A stretch of DNA of 64,000 bases from Lactifluus volemus. Taxonomy: Eukaryota; Basidiomycota; Agaricomycetes; Russulales; Russulaceae. This document shows, one piece after another, positions 11,912 to 23,023 of the stretch. The DNA is taken from NCBI GenBank assembly GCA_022376515.1, contig WTXI01000109.1, positions 1-64,000 on the forward strand, given 5' to 3'. A program made the position numbers and the translations under genes. Under the pieces are notes generated by a model. The model was not told the DNA's origin, searched no databases, and saw only the letters and a list, made by a program, of their open reading frames with translations. Position 1 is the first letter of the stretch. Every line of letters starts with the position of its first letter.

Positions 11912-14740
11912 CTATCAACCAGATCAGCGAAACCCCCGCTAATACGACGCGATCTGGGCACATTATCGTTACTTCCGAGCGAGGGACGGAAGGAAATTCG
12001 TGTCCAATCAATGGACACTACAAATGAGATAGACAAAGATAAGATTGATCTAGAGGCCCGCCGCGAACGCTGGTTCGCAAAATATGCAGACATAATGAAT
12101 GGTTCCCCGCCAGGGCTACCACCGCTACGAGAAATCAATCATAAGATCCCATTGATTGATGAAAATAAACAGTATTCCTATCGACTACCAAGATGTGCTG
12201 AGGCAATGCGACCCAAGCTGATGGAGAAGCTAAGACACTATATTGATAACGGCTGGTGGACCCCTAAGGCGGTACCACAAGCAGCACCACTACTGTGCAT
12301 CTTAAAGAAATCCGGTGGCCTGCGCACAGTCATGGATTGCCGCCAACGGAACGAGAACACTCAAAAGGACGTCACTCCATTCCCAGATCAAGACCAGATC
12401 CGGATGGATGTGGCGCGCGCGAGATGGCGATCTAAGATCGATTTATCTAACGCCTACGAACAAGTAAGAGTTGACCCCGAAGACGTGCACAAGACTGCGT
12501 TCTCCACAGTCTTCGGAACCTTTGAAAGTAATGTGATGCAGCAGGGCGATTGCAATGCGCCCGCCACCTTCTTGCACCTAATGACGGCGATCTTCCGAGA
12601 TGTGATCGGAATATTCGTATATGCTTACTTAGATGATCTATTCATCTTCAGCAATACACCGAAAGATCATGACGAACATCTAGATTATGTGTTTAAGACA
12701 CTACGGAAGCATCGACTTTATCTTGAGAGAGAAAAGTGCGATCTATATTCAAGCAGCATGGATTGTCTCGGACATCGCGTAGATGATCAGGGAGTGCACG
12801 CTGACGCCGATAAGATGGCAAAAGTACGCGAGTGGCGCACACCCCGCAATCACAAAGATGTACAACGTTTCCTCGGGCTCGTGCAGTACTTGGCACACTT
12901 CATGCCAGATGTTACTGCATACACTAGTCCACTGTCTGCCATCTGTCGGAATGGACAACCATTCTATTGGAAACCTTTGCACGAAGCATGTTTTAAGAAT
13001 ATTAAGGCGATCGCTTGTAGATCGCCGATCCTTAAACCCATCAATCCATTATCTATGGACCCGATTTGGGTGATCTGTGACGCATCGATGTCTGGAATCG
13101 GTGCGATGTATGGGCAGGGTGAAACTTGGCAGACCTGCCGTCCTGCGGGCTTCATGTCGAAGAAATTCACTCCAGCTCAGATGAATTACAGAGTGTTCGA
13201 GATGGAAACGATCGCGATCCTTGAGGCACTTCTTAAATGGGAAGATAAGCTTCTAGGGCGGAAACTACAGATCGTTACAGATCATAAGGCACTAGAGTTC
13301 TTCAAAACTCAACGCCGACTTAATAGCAGACAGGCGCGATGGATGGAGTTCCTCGCGCGATTTGATTTTGACATCATCTATATCAAAGGAGAAACTAATC
13401 TAGTCGCGGATGCGCTCTCGCGATACTATGAGAGTGATCAATGGGACGAGCAGCAGAGTGTGGCTCAATATGTAAACGCGGATTCTCGGCTAGATCCTGA
13501 GGGAGAGGATCTGCCCTGGGATCGATTTGAAGAGAATCGCGCGATGAGCACACCGAATGAGGATGTCCTTACGGCTAGCCGCCCTCAGAGACAGCGGCGT
13601 GCACCTAGGAGAGCAGATGAAGATGTATCGTTCGCTCCAAAGCGCAAGATCACTGAGGCGATCGAGCCACGCCAAAGTGAGGCGGCTGAGCTAGCTGCTC
13701 ACAAGGAGCCGGCTCCCCAGCCTCGAGAGGAAGATCTGCCCCCCGACGGATCTCAGGATGACCCCAGAGTGGTTGATTCATTGGATCATCACTCAGATCT
13801 ACGTCCACACGTCGAAGGTGATAAGACCTTCTTGAAAGACGTCAAAGCTGGATACCAGAAAGACCCCCTGTTCTCAAAGATACTCGCGAAGATCACGCAC
13901 TACAGGAGCTTTGAGATCATCGACAATCTACTGTATACACACAACCTAGCCGGCGATCGCGTATTGTGCATCCCGGCGGTTGTGCGCGATAAGCGACGCT
14001 TAACCGAGATCGTGCTAACGCAGGCACACCAAGTGCTGGGACACTTGGGGCCACAAAAGACGGCGGACTACATCCGCCACTACTATTGGTGGCCACGCAT
14101 CGGCCAGGATGTGGAACTATATTGTAAAACATGTCCAGTGTGTCAGACAACCAAAGATCGCACCCAGAAAGTGCCTGGGCTGTTGCACAATCTCCCGATC
14201 CCGGTCCGACCTTGGGAATCCATTGCGATGGACTTCGTAGGTCCGTTCCCTGAATCAGGCGGCAATAACTATCTTTGGGTGGTGCTCTGCCGCCTGACGT
14301 CAATGGTACATTTGGTGCCGATCCGTACTACAATTAAGGCGAGCGAACTCGCGTGGATCTATGTCCGAGAAATTGTGAGATTGCACGGACTCCCGCAATC
14401 TATAGTATCGGATCGGGACTCTAAGTTCACATCTCGCTTTTGGCGCGAGATTCACAAACTGCTAGGAACAAAATTATTGATGTCTACGTCTTTCCACCCG
14501 CAAATGGATGGTGCATCGGAGCGCGCGATAAGATCGATCAGTCAGATCCTTCGCGCACTAGTAAGCCCGGACCAACGGGACTGGTCTGAGAAAGTACCTA
14601 TGACTGAATTTGCAATCAATTCAGCCGTGAGCAGCTCATCTGGCTTCGCTCCATTCGAGCTGAACAGTGGCTACATCCCCAGCATCAATCCCGGTGCACG
14701 CCCGGAACCAAGCGCGGTTCCCGGGTTAAGCATTTTGTGA
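11912..14740 (+). pseudogene. Gypsy-B pol: RT, RNase H, integrase
   Basis: In the same frame as gag-protease, separated by a TGA (11909-11911) that would be CGA in a continuous polyprotein; the first ATG after it is 12011. RT has SKIDLSNAYEQVRV and the catalytic box YLDD (about 12626-12637). RNase H starts WVICDAS near 13067. After a variable linker, integrase has a zinc-binding HHCC region (HQVLGHLG...CKTCPVCQ, about 14027-14145) and the catalytic blocks MDFVGPF, SDRDSKFTS and HPQMDGASE. The frame is lost at about 14725, where one G appears to be missing. Confidence 0.9.
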
Positions 14741-15318
14741 ATAAAGCTCTACAGAACCTAGCAGATGCGCATGACGCCATCATTGAGAGTAGAGCACGCC
14801 AGACACACTACGCCAACACCCGGCGTAAACAAGATGATAAGTTCAAAGCCGGAGATCTGGTCTATGTGTCTACATCAGATCTATCCCTTCCGAAAGGACG
14901 GGCTCGGAAACTGATGCCTAAATATATTGGCCCATTCAAGATCGTTGATGCACGCCCGGAGGTGTCCACATACTCAGTGGATCTGCCCACGCCATTGAAG
15001 ATGCGCAGGATCCACAACCGATTTCATCGGAGCAGATTGCGTGCACACATCGCCAATGATGACGCACTATTCCCACATCGGGAAACACATCCTTTCTATG
15101 ATTTTGGCACGCCTAATGATCAAGAGTGGCTTGTTGACGAGATCTTAGCCCATAACTGGGACAGAACTAAATTGTCATTCCAGATCCGATGGAATCTGGG
15201 CGACACCACTTGGGAACCATACAGGGAGTGTAAAGATCTACAAGCACTCGATGATTATCTAGAGCTGATGGGTGTCAAAGATCCCCAAGATCTACCCCGC
15301 CATGCATCAAAAAACTGA
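14737..15318 (+). pseudogene. Gypsy-B integrase C-terminus with chromodomain-like end
   Basis: Continues the integrase in another frame after the 1-base loss. It contains the usual post-integrase region (FKAGDLVYVS, LMPKYIGPFKIV, IHNRFHRSRLR) and ends with a chromodomain-like module (EWLVDEILAHN, FQIRWNLGDTTWEPYREC). This places gypsy-B among the chromoviruses. The stop is at 15316-15318. Confidence 0.85.
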
Positions 15319-15575
15319 TGCAAATTATCTCTGTTGATAACCGAGTATATCTACATCTGAAGAAGCGACCGCCTCGGCAATCGCGAAATTAATTAAGGTA
15401 CCTACCCCCCTTGGGATGCGGTCGATCTCTATGCAATAGATAACACGTCCGAAGTGCGGACTGTGCATGCTTTAAAAATCGGAGGGGCTGTGGATCAGGC
15501 CTCACAATCCCGTGCCCATTGAACCCACACAGCCTGCTATCTCGCTGCAGTATCGCTGCAATCTAATCACATCCG
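15319..15575. other. Gypsy-B spacer between pol and accessory ORFs
   Basis: 257 bp without a long ORF. It includes CCCCCCTT near 15405 and AT-rich stretches. No promoter or splice site could be assigned. Confidence 0.5.
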
Positions 15576-15977
15576 ATGTCGGATGAACAGCATGCACCGA
15601 TCTGGTGCTACTACCACCGTTTCCGCATCATCGCACATGAGCCCCGCACATGTGACGTCTGCACCTCATGGAAAGTGCACTATCTGGAGCACGTCGCAGA
15701 TGGTGAGCAGTCCCTACGGGACGCAGAACTTGAGCGCGATACAGTCATTTCCGGTAGCATCTCCGAAGAGCGAGATTCACTCCTCACAACCACTACAGCT
15801 CTGTTAGAGCAAGTAAACACTCTGCATAATAAATTGGACGAGTGCATTGACCAGAAGAACCAAGCGATCGCCCAGGTCGCTGAATTGACCGATCAACTGG
15901 CTGCCATTCAAGACGAACGCCGCGCAAGCTGCCAAGACGAGACCCCTCGCCGTGCACTTCGGTGCACTCGGAATTAA
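15576..15977 (+). CDS. Gypsy-B accessory ORF3a: CxVC motif plus coiled coil
   Basis: 133-residue ORF between pol and the 3' LTR, where an env gene sits in retroviruses. No recognised domain. The N-terminus has CYYH and then TCDVCTSWKVH; residues ~45-120 are heptad-like and rich in Leu, Glu and Gln, so probably coiled coil. The CDVC..WK.H pattern followed by coiled coil resembles the CNVC..FK.H region of the same element's Gag (about 9031-9340). The end overlaps ORF3b in another frame, so a 1-base indel may have split one ~600-residue protein. Confidence 0.6.
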   Translation: MSDEQHAPIWCYYHRFRIIAHEPRTCDVCTSWKVHYLEHVADGEQSLRDAELERDTVISGSISEERDSLLTTTTALLEQVNTLHNKLDECIDQKNQAIAQVAELTDQLAAIQDERRASCQDETPRRALRCTRN

Positions 15978-17365
15978 TGGATGGGGAGTACGATGGTCCC
16001 CGCCCGGCGTCCGCACCCCCGCAGCTACTCTCGCGAATCCAACTGCGTGGCTTCCCGGACACACCGGTCGCGCCTGAACACGCTCCTCGCCCCTCCCCGC
16101 TGCCACCGAGGAAACTCGGGTTCCCCGCGATCATCCCCGTCATCTACTGTCGCGCGGATAATTCCCTATGCGCCCCCGATGGCGATGTCCCCGCCTTCCC
16201 AGATGGCCAACTGAACTTCCGCGCACATGCGCGCTACGTTTACACCACCGGCTACACGTCTCCGGATGGCGTGCTCAACTACCAGACATCTCTGGTACGA
16301 TCTGGCAAATTCCTCACCCCAGAGGCAATCCACGCACGCAACTCCGGCAGTAACATGCCACTGGTGGGCGTGATCTTAGGGGGGAGGGACGGTGCATTGA
16401 TATCACCTTACAAAGACCCGCGCACATATCAAGAAGTGGACGCACTGTTCAGTGCACCCGAGAAAATCAGATTTGCACGAGGCTACGCGGAGCGGATCCG
16501 CTACACACCCCCGGAAATGCGCGGCGCAGTACATAGCTACGCACTCGGACAATGGGACAACCTGCAATCAAATAGCACCTTCCGCCCCACCTACGCGGAG
16601 CCCGTGCCTACTATGTATTCGGCCATCTGGAAGCGATGGCTGCACCAGAAACACTCGGAAGACCCGCAATTCCGCTATTTGGGTATCCCCCTGGTCGGAA
16701 AAGGATTCCAGAATGCACACGTAGAGGGAAACCATGCACTACTGAACTTCCTACCCCTGAACATCAAGGGGAACGCAATACGCAATGGCCCACTCCGGAT
16801 CAACTTCCTGAGTGTGGCCGCGGCACTACTAGGGGTACCGCAACGATATGAACAAGTGGTGACTCAAAATGAACTACCCATACAACAGATCCGTCGCTCC
16901 GATCCATACACAGAAGCTCTGTACGGATCCGCATCCGATCTGAACATTGAATCAATATCCAGATTTCTGGCATGCAGCGGAGTCACCCCTGAAGAAGCAG
17001 AGCAGTGGCGCCCCTGGGCCACTGCATATATCGAAATGGCGCTATCTGAATACCCAAACCACCCGCGCACTCAGATCCTGAAGCAAGCAAGGGATCTGGC
17101 CCGCCAAAGTATCGCAGATCATCCTGCATTCGTAATAAGATCGGTGCATGTAGATGCCCCCGGAAACTACAATCCGGCCCTCGAGCAGTCCCGAAAAGCG
17201 CGAGGCATACAGATCGCATCACGCGAACAGATAGCGGATACCACGCACCCGATCGCACGCCCCCTGACCCCTCCTGACTTCGCACACACCCACATTACCC
17301 AACCAGACGAAGCAGAGATCGCCCACACTTGGGACGATGAGGTCATCAGCATGGGCCCAGGATAG
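15962..17365 (+). CDS. Gypsy-B accessory ORF3b (467 aa, unknown)
   Basis: 467-residue open frame, intact although gag and pol are broken. I recognise no family. It has no signal peptide or membrane segment that I can see, so it is not a typical envelope protein. It is rich in Pro, Arg and Tyr and mostly globular in composition. Its first ~15 codons overlap the end of ORF3a, and codon use resembles gag. It could be a Gag-like structural or host-interaction protein made from a spliced or internal transcript; this is inference from position only. Confidence 0.65.
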   Translation: MHSELMDGEYDGPRPASAPPQLLSRIQLRGFPDTPVAPEHAPRPSPLPPRKLGFPAIIPVIYCRADNSLCAPDGDVPAFPDGQLNFRAHARYVYTTGYTSPDGVLNYQTSLVRSGKFLTPEAIHARNSGSNMPLVGVILGGRDGALISPYKDPRTYQEVDALFSAPEKIRFARGYAERIRYTPPEMRGAVHSYALGQWDNLQSNSTFRPTYAEPVPTMYSAIWKRWLHQKHSEDPQFRYLGIPLVGKGFQNAHVEGNHALLNFLPLNIKGNAIRNGPLRINFLSVAAALLGVPQRYEQVVTQNELPIQQIRRSDPYTEALYGSASDLNIESISRFLACSGVTPEEAEQWRPWATAYIEMALSEYPNHPRTQILKQARDLARQSIADHPAFVIRSVHVDAPGNYNPALEQSRKARGIQIASREQIADTTHPIARPLTPPDFAHTHITQPDEAEIAHTWDDEVISMGPG

Positions 17366-17518
17366 GGCGATCAAAAGGATCATCCTACCCTTCCTATCAT
17401 TTTATCTATGTATTCTTTATCGTGTTACGAACGCACTATCAATCTGCGTCGATGATATCATCATCGACATTATCCTTTCAATGTTGATCTACATCAATTA
17501 ACCCCTGAGCTTACTCTT

Positions 17519-17529
17519 GTGGGGGAGGG
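17519..17529 (+). other. Gypsy-B polypurine tract
   Basis: GTGGGGGAGGG directly precedes the 3' LTR (17530), the expected place for priming of plus-strand DNA. Confidence 0.85.
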
Positions 17530-18406
17530 TGTAAGGCGTCCCTAATAGATGCCTTACCATAAATATTATTACTCACACATGATCTACATTCGTTGTGTGA
17601 AACGACTAAGATAAAATACTGCTTAGGATCGAAGATCCTAAGCAATCTAGTTGGAACGGGCCGGCTCGAGACTGGCGTCGCATGACGCGCAAGTCACGCG
17701 AGCGGCCTCCCGGACCGGCCCGAGCCCACACTGGGCTTGAGTCAGAAATAACGAGAACGCAAGGTCGCCAACCCTTGCGATCATAAATATCATGCACACT
17801 GAAACAAATGTGCACCAATATAATTTATTGAAGTTTCATAAATCAAATAATAATGAGCGATGAGAGATATCGCCTCTGATGAGTCGTTGCGCCAGCGGCA
17901 CAGGCGGTCCGATTCGAGGGGCTACTACGTGCCAGGCCCACGACTCGCGTCAGTAACACTGGCGGCCCGGTCCGCCTAGATAGTAAATAATTAGGCAACG
18001 CTGCGACATTCTGCGAGCGTTGCACATTGATTCTAGCAGTGCACCCCGGTGGGGCGGCCTGCAATAAATAAATTAAGTACCCTAAATTACTGAGGCGCGT
18101 GAAAACCGCGCGATTACGAAGATGTTTCATAAGTAAGTGAAACATGTCGCGATCCTCTTGATCGCGACAGATTGGACTATGATTATTATAGATCTAGGGT
18201 AGTAGAACATGTATTTATTTCGCCTGCCTTCCCCGATGGAAGACAGACTTACTACTCCTACATAGCACTGACAATAAACCGCAGATTCAGCTGGTTCTGT
18301 TGTTGTGTGCCTTTGGAGAAGTTTTAAAGTCAAAATCTCATTCATAATCTAATCTACAACAGGACTTTGTAACGCTAGAGACTACTCGCGGTACCAAAGT
18401 CTTACA
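17530..18406 (+). repeat. Gypsy-B 3' LTR (877 bp)
   Basis: Same length as the 5' LTR. By eye the only differences are four C/T or G/A changes, each within a CpG in one copy. It is followed by the TSD CTGTA (18407-18411). Confidence 0.95.
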
Positions 18407-18411
18407 CTGTA

Positions 18412-18918
18412 CCATTCCTTGGCTAGGGAGTCCACCTCTAAGCGCAGTCGAAGGAAGCCGGCTTTGGCTCGGGCGGTTGTGATGCCAGACAATGTCATCT
18501 GGTACTCTAGGTCCTGCAAGAACTTCCTTGGGTTTTGGCTGTGTAGCCCTCCGAACGGTTCTACGGCTGCTGTGGCCATTAGTCATGTTGGCGGCGGGGT
18601 CGCTGGTTGGTTGGCTGGCGCGTGTACTGGTAGTGTCGGCCACTGGATTCCTTGTTCGGGTTCGTCTGTGGGTTCGTGGTTCTGGCCCAAAGGACTTGGT
18701 CGCAGGGGTGTAAGCAGGGTTGTGTGGAGTGCTGGGGATGGGGATAGACTCGAGGGGAGGCTAAAGTCCGATGTCTCATCGGTTTGCGTGTCTACTCGCA
18801 GGAGCTCGTCTACGTCTGGGCTGGAGCCTCTGCTCGCTGATGCTGGGGTGCTACTGGTGTTTTCGTCTGGGGGGGGGTGATGAGCGTGCTTGGCTTGGGT
18901 TTTGCTTTTGCCGCTCAT
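18412..18918 (-). pseudogene. Gypsy-A gag, N-terminal part
   Basis: Minus-strand start of gag, ATG at 18918 (MSGKSKTQAK). A Pro/Ser-rich leader is followed by an in-frame TGA (18583-18585), then a Gag capsid-like region (NPRKFLQDLEYQMTLSG) that runs into the gypsy-B insertion site. Removing gypsy-B rejoins it with 5223 and below, giving EWYRALP. The stop context fits CGA to TGA. Confidence 0.8.
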
Positions 18919-19008
18919 GGTGGGGGAACTCGGGTTGGGGGTGTCATTCTACTCGCTTTTATGCGTGCTGGCCTTGTACTTTTATGTCTCTGGTTGGTCT
19001 CGTGGGTT

Positions 19009-19028
19009 GAATCTCGCTCTCGTCACCA
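19009..19028 (-). other. Gypsy-A tRNA primer-binding site
   Basis: Three bases inside the 5' LTR the minus strand reads TGGTGACGAGAGCGAGATTC. This begins with TGG (complement of the tRNA CCA end) and looks like the complement of an acceptor stem and T arm. The tRNA species was not identified. Confidence 0.65.
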
Positions 19029-19031
19029 CGT

Positions 19032-19176
19032 TGCAGGGGCGTGTCCTGCCAGTCGAGTCGTGGTCTGGAGTCCAGAACCCCTGTTCCTGGTTACATCATC
19101 GGTCTAACTACGTACTCGCGCGCCTATCTCCTAGTCAGGGGTTCTCTCCCCGGCCTGTCTCTCGTCCCCCATTCCA
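19032..19176 (-). repeat. Gypsy-A 5' LTR (145 bp)
   Basis: Identical to 97-241. Followed on the plus strand by TCGT and the continuation of the NLR-1 exon. Confidence 0.95.
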
Positions 19177-22100
19177 TCGTCCCAAAAGATGCAGGCATAT
19201 GACAGAGCGGGCGGAATATGCTCGGAAATTCGAGACTCCAAGTCTGGGATGTCCCTGTTCGCGAGATGTGACGACTCCAGTTTACAAATATTGAACTTGA
19301 GACTATCCAGCATTAAACCAAGACACGAATGTGCCAACCGACGGTGCGCCTTGCCAATGTCGACATGAAATGCCCCACTCTTCTCATCTGCTAGAAAGTC
19401 ACGGAATGAAGTATGGAGAGGAACGATCGGCCGCATTCCATCAGATGAGGTGACATTGGTCAGCACCGAGCCAAGATGGCCGAGCATTTTGAGAACCCGA
19501 TCAGAATCTTCGGGGTCAGGATCCTCGCGATCATCTTTAGGTGCATGTCGGCGCAAGGCAATCAGGGAACTGGTGGTGAGGGGCTCGATCGCAGCAAAAA
19601 TTTGTCCCATCACGGATCGAAATAACATCTGTGCTGCAGGCGATTTGAAATATCCCTCGAGAACTTCTTTGTATAACTGGTCCAACGGATCTTGTCCATC
19701 GCGCTCGTGATTACGTCCCAACAAGCGCTGTACGACCTCTTTCTTGCTAAAGCCGAAACTATCAGGGGGGTTGTTTATGAATCCGCATGCAACAGAAGCC
19801 CACTGGAACAGGCCCTCCGCCGCCTTTGATAGATTCACGCCATAGTCTTTGAAAGCGTCCGGATGGAGCGCGTCCTGAAAGTACGCAAGAATGTCGTCCT
19901 CCGTTTTCGCAGCAAGTTTGTCATCATCCATGTAGAGCGTGTGGACAGATAGTGCTTCGGCAAATGCAGCTTCGATTCCATCGTCCGGCCTTGATGTGAT
20001 GAGAATACGGAATTTTGAAGGGAGGTCGAGAAGATGTTCAGCAAGGAAAGTGTGTAATCCTTTAGTGCCACTCGCATCTCCACTCTCGTCCAATCCATCG
20101 ATTACGATAAGGATTGGATCACGAATTTGTAGATCCTTGAGCGGTTCGAGGATGAGTCGTTCAAAAAGCGTACGACGGTCTCGGGTACCACGGAGCGATA
20201 GATGATCCTTAAGGACCCTCCCGAGGGCGAATTTGAGCGCAGGATAGCTATTGGCGAGATCACAGGCAAGTGTCGTGAAAAGTTGGTATGACTCGTCCTT
20301 GGATCCTTCCTTCCGAACGAAGGCGAAGTAAGATCCGAGACACTTGTCCTCAAAATGGCGTGCGACTTCATGTGCTATTGAGGACTTTCCAGTGCCTGCT
20401 TGGCCGAAGAGCACGAGCCCACGTTCGGATTCAGGATTATCGACCCACTTGAAGATATGATCCAAGAAATCTTCGCGTGTTCCTGGAAGACAGCGCTTCT
20501 CGTCGCCGAATCGCCAGCCTCCCTTGTAAGGTAATTCCCTGATTATGGAACCGAATTCTGTGTGCTCTCCGTCAGATCATCATCTCGTGGCCATTGATAT
20601 TACGCACCGGCTTCTAGTGCTTGGTTTGACATCGCCTTAAGCTATATTCGCGCTATTGAGTCGAGCAACTCCTGCTTGTTTGCGATAATATTACTCACAT
20701 CGTCCTGCATTCGAAGCACAGTAACCTCCGTGGTGACAGCAGCACGCGCAAGAAAGTCGTCTCGGAGTCGGATGAGGATGGTGCGATACTGTGTGACTTT
20801 CCCGTCAACCTGGCCACGGATATTCTTCCAAGTCCGCTTCCCTGCAGATCGTATGTTAATAACGACTAAACCAAAGGGCAGGACAACGTACCGACTCGCA
20901 CATCATTCGCATACGATTCAATAAATTTGCTAATTTCCGAGACCCGTTCCAGCATGTCCTCAAGCATTTTCGCTTGAAGAGACTCCGGATTGATCCTCCT
21001 CAAAGCGTCCGCATCTTTTGCAAACGTAAACGCATCGGATATGGCTTCAAATAGTGATCGGACATTGTCGTCACGCTGAACCTGCTGTAGCAAAGTCTAG
21101 AAACGAGACAAAAATGAATGGACGTGCCGCTTCCTCCGACAAGGCAAGGTGACGCACCTCGGGAATCTTTGAGAGCAGACTCCATGCTAGACCTGCGGAG
21201 GGATGCAGCTGGAGAACGAAAGTTAACTCGGCGAAGAAGCAAATTAGCTTTGGGCATACTGATGCGATTGGACCGACGGCATCCATCACTTGCTTGACAA
21301 CCCCAACAGCAATGCCCCATGATTTCATCGTATTCACAGCCTCCTCAGCACGACAGAGAGCGATGCCTGACATCTCCGTCTGGCTGTCCAATGCTGGTCG
21401 CACAGAAGTACCGCTCTCAATGGGAAGGTCACTGGCCCCGGATAAAGGAAGTAGAGGAGCGGTGACTACCGCTGGTTGGATGGATTCACCGTTGTCTTGA
21501 ACAGTAGGAGGTGCGGCATTTCCTTCGACGACCGGCGGGATGTCCAAATCGATAGCTGTGTGGTTCACGGTGTTGACCGGAGCAGTCAGAGAGGGTGTCG
21601 CATTTGGTGAGACGGTGATCTTCAAGAAGAGTGTGACCGGCTCCGTTGAGTGACCGCCATCATGGCTCAAAATAATATCAAGGTCTACAACGTGCTGAGT
21701 CATATGATTGCGAGTAAGAACCCAACAAGACGAACCATGTTGAGGTTCACAGAGTATCTCATGCGTTCCAACAAGGATATCTTTCCGCAAGGTCCTTTTC
21801 GCATACAGAGATGCAGTAATACGGGAGAGTGATAGTATGGCACTGCAAGAGACTCAATTGTAAAATGAAATTTTTTTTAAAAGTATAGATTTCGTACAAG
21901 GAGTCCAGAACCTGGTTCCATTCCACGCGCTGTCCCACGCTTCGAACAGGTCGTGTCTGCCATGTTCTCGCCTCATGGGTCACGGTGACATAAAACTGCC
22001 TTTTCCTCCCAAAGACGGTCTTGAGACGAGGAAGATTTTGCGCCCTGAGTACTGGCGGGGAAACGGGCTTACTATAGGACACATCTCAGTGGCATCACCA

Positions 22101-22186
22101 ACCTACGTACCAGTCAACTCGAGAGGGAGAAGTCGTTGTTGAGTTTCGATGACCTGAGCACTGGTGAAAGGCAATTATGTGAGCAA
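19177..22186 (-). pseudogene. NLR-1: C2-NACHT STAND protein gene, disrupted by gypsy-A
   Basis: Minus-strand multi-exon gene, paralogue of NLR-2. A C2-like N-terminus (LRAQNLPRLKTVFG, about 22050) is followed by a Ser/Pro/Thr-rich linker, a helical region (AWSLLSKIPE, RINPESLQAKMLEDMLERVSE) and NACHT. The NACHT exon has GGWRFGDEKRCLPGTRE, Walker A GQAGTGKS (~20400) and Walker B VIDGLDES (~20100). Intron sites match those of NLR-2. The frame stays open up to the insertion after CIFWDD, so the transposon may be the main lesion. Family members act as cytoplasmic sensors in non-self recognition and programmed cell death; that role is inferred. The start codon is unresolved. Confidence 0.85.
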
Positions 22187-22655
22187 AAATGACAATTAAA
22201 TGGAAGTGACTGAGGTACCCTATTTCGGAGGTTTGAGGACCTTGGCTGTAGTAATGATTAATATTTCGCGAGAAGGAATGTAATAGACTTTGGCATACGA
22301 ATCTAGTTGTGCAAGAGACATTGTAGTCGAGGTGAGAGGTTGAGGCAACAAGGTGCCGTCCGCATGTTGACAAGGTACCTCCTCATTGGAACGCGTTCCA
22401 AATCGCGTTTGGCGTGGCAGCGGCCCGGCACGCAGACTCAGCACGTGATGGCCTTGGATGACGCTCAGAGATGAACATTGTCGTGGTTGTGATAGCAGTC
22501 GCACCTCCGCATCCCCGCCATAGGTCATATCATAATCTCGAGTGTGCAATACCTCTATTATGCACGTGCCATTTCTAGTGTTGACATTCCTTAAACTGGA
22601 ATTCGGAGACAAGTCGGTGCCAGCACCGGTGCTTCTTGGGTGGATCTACCCCGTA
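22187..22655. other. NLR-1 upstream region
   Basis: Matches the region upstream of NLR-2 (43073-43430, then about 43820-43880), so it belongs to the duplicated unit. A short minus-strand frame at 22220-22320 (MSLAQLDSYAKVYY..., stop TAG) is conserved in both copies and may be a 5' UTR uORF or a first exon. Nothing else is supported. Confidence 0.4.
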
Positions 22656-22880
22656 TTCCATAAACTTCTTTTTACCGCTGCGCGTCTTTTTCTTTACTTC
22701 ACGTTAATGCTCGAGCCATTTGACGTTGACGCACTTCGAGAGTCCAAGTGAGGTGAGACCTTGTCAGCAAACTGGAACATACGTTGACGTCACTCTCGTC
22801 CTTACTATCCTCAGACTTGGGCTTTGATGATAGGGTGAAAGCATCCCAATGCGACAATCGCGACGGATTTGGTATCGTGG
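22656..22880 (-). pseudogene. SDA1-like gene fragment, unit 1
   Basis: About 90% identical by eye to 47440-47670, which I assign to the middle of an SDA1-like gene. It encodes, in pieces, the Glu/Asp/Ser-rich stretch and the Lys-rich stretch before the C-terminal half. It is truncated on both sides and has no open frame of useful length. Confidence 0.6.
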
Positions 22881-22984
22881 GCGAACGGGCGCTAAAGGAA
22901 CCAAAGGGGGAAAGACCCTTTCTATTTTACCTACTGTACCTCGGATTTTTGGTTGTTAAATTCGATTTTTTTTTATTTTTTTTT

Positions 22985-23023
22985 TCCAGTCGCTCTTTGC
23001 ATACCATATTGAGGCACTCGTAC
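22985..23023 (+). pseudogene. ROM2-type RhoGEF CNH fragment, first piece of unit 1
   Basis: Encodes SLFAYHI then EALV, matching 47818-47855. It continues at 36094 after copia-1. CGTAC at 23019-23023 is the left target duplication of copia-1. Confidence 0.65.

Larger units (their letters stand above)
5224..18406 (+). mobile_element. Gypsy-B: 13.2-kb Ty3/gypsy chromovirus inside gypsy-A gag
   Basis: Two 877-bp LTRs (5224-6100 and 17530-18406) begin TGTAAG and end CTTACA, with 5-bp TSDs CTGTA. Plus-strand order: gag-protease (6145-11911), RT/RNase H/integrase (to 14740), integrase C-terminus with a chromodomain-like end (14737-15318), then two overlapping accessory ORFs (15576-17365), then a polypurine tract. 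A Tc1 element (9345-10954) sits in gag. I see no clear tRNA primer site after the 5' LTR. The LTRs differ at four positions, all at CpG sites. Several in-frame TGA codons make this copy defective. Confidence 0.94.
97..19176 (-). mobile_element. Gypsy-A: Ty3/gypsy retrotransposon in NLR-1, split by gypsy-B
   Basis: The element starts TG and ends CA, and has two identical 145-bp LTRs (97-241 and 19032-19176). The flanks are ATCGT on both sides; with a TG...CA element the duplication is TCGT, with the preceding A shared with the LTR end. Without gypsy-B (5224-18406) it is about 5.9 kb. On the minus strand the order is gag, protease, RT, RNase H, integrase. It is defective: a TGA in gag near 18583, a 1-base loss in the gag zinc knuckle near 4427, a frameshift near 3010, a TGA near 2025-2030 after the RNase H start, and FVDN at the RT active site. 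Confidence 0.93.

Noticed and set aside
15962..17365. ORF3b as a retroviral-type envelope gene.
   Set aside because: No signal peptide, no transmembrane helix and no furin-like site could be seen; only its position suggests env.
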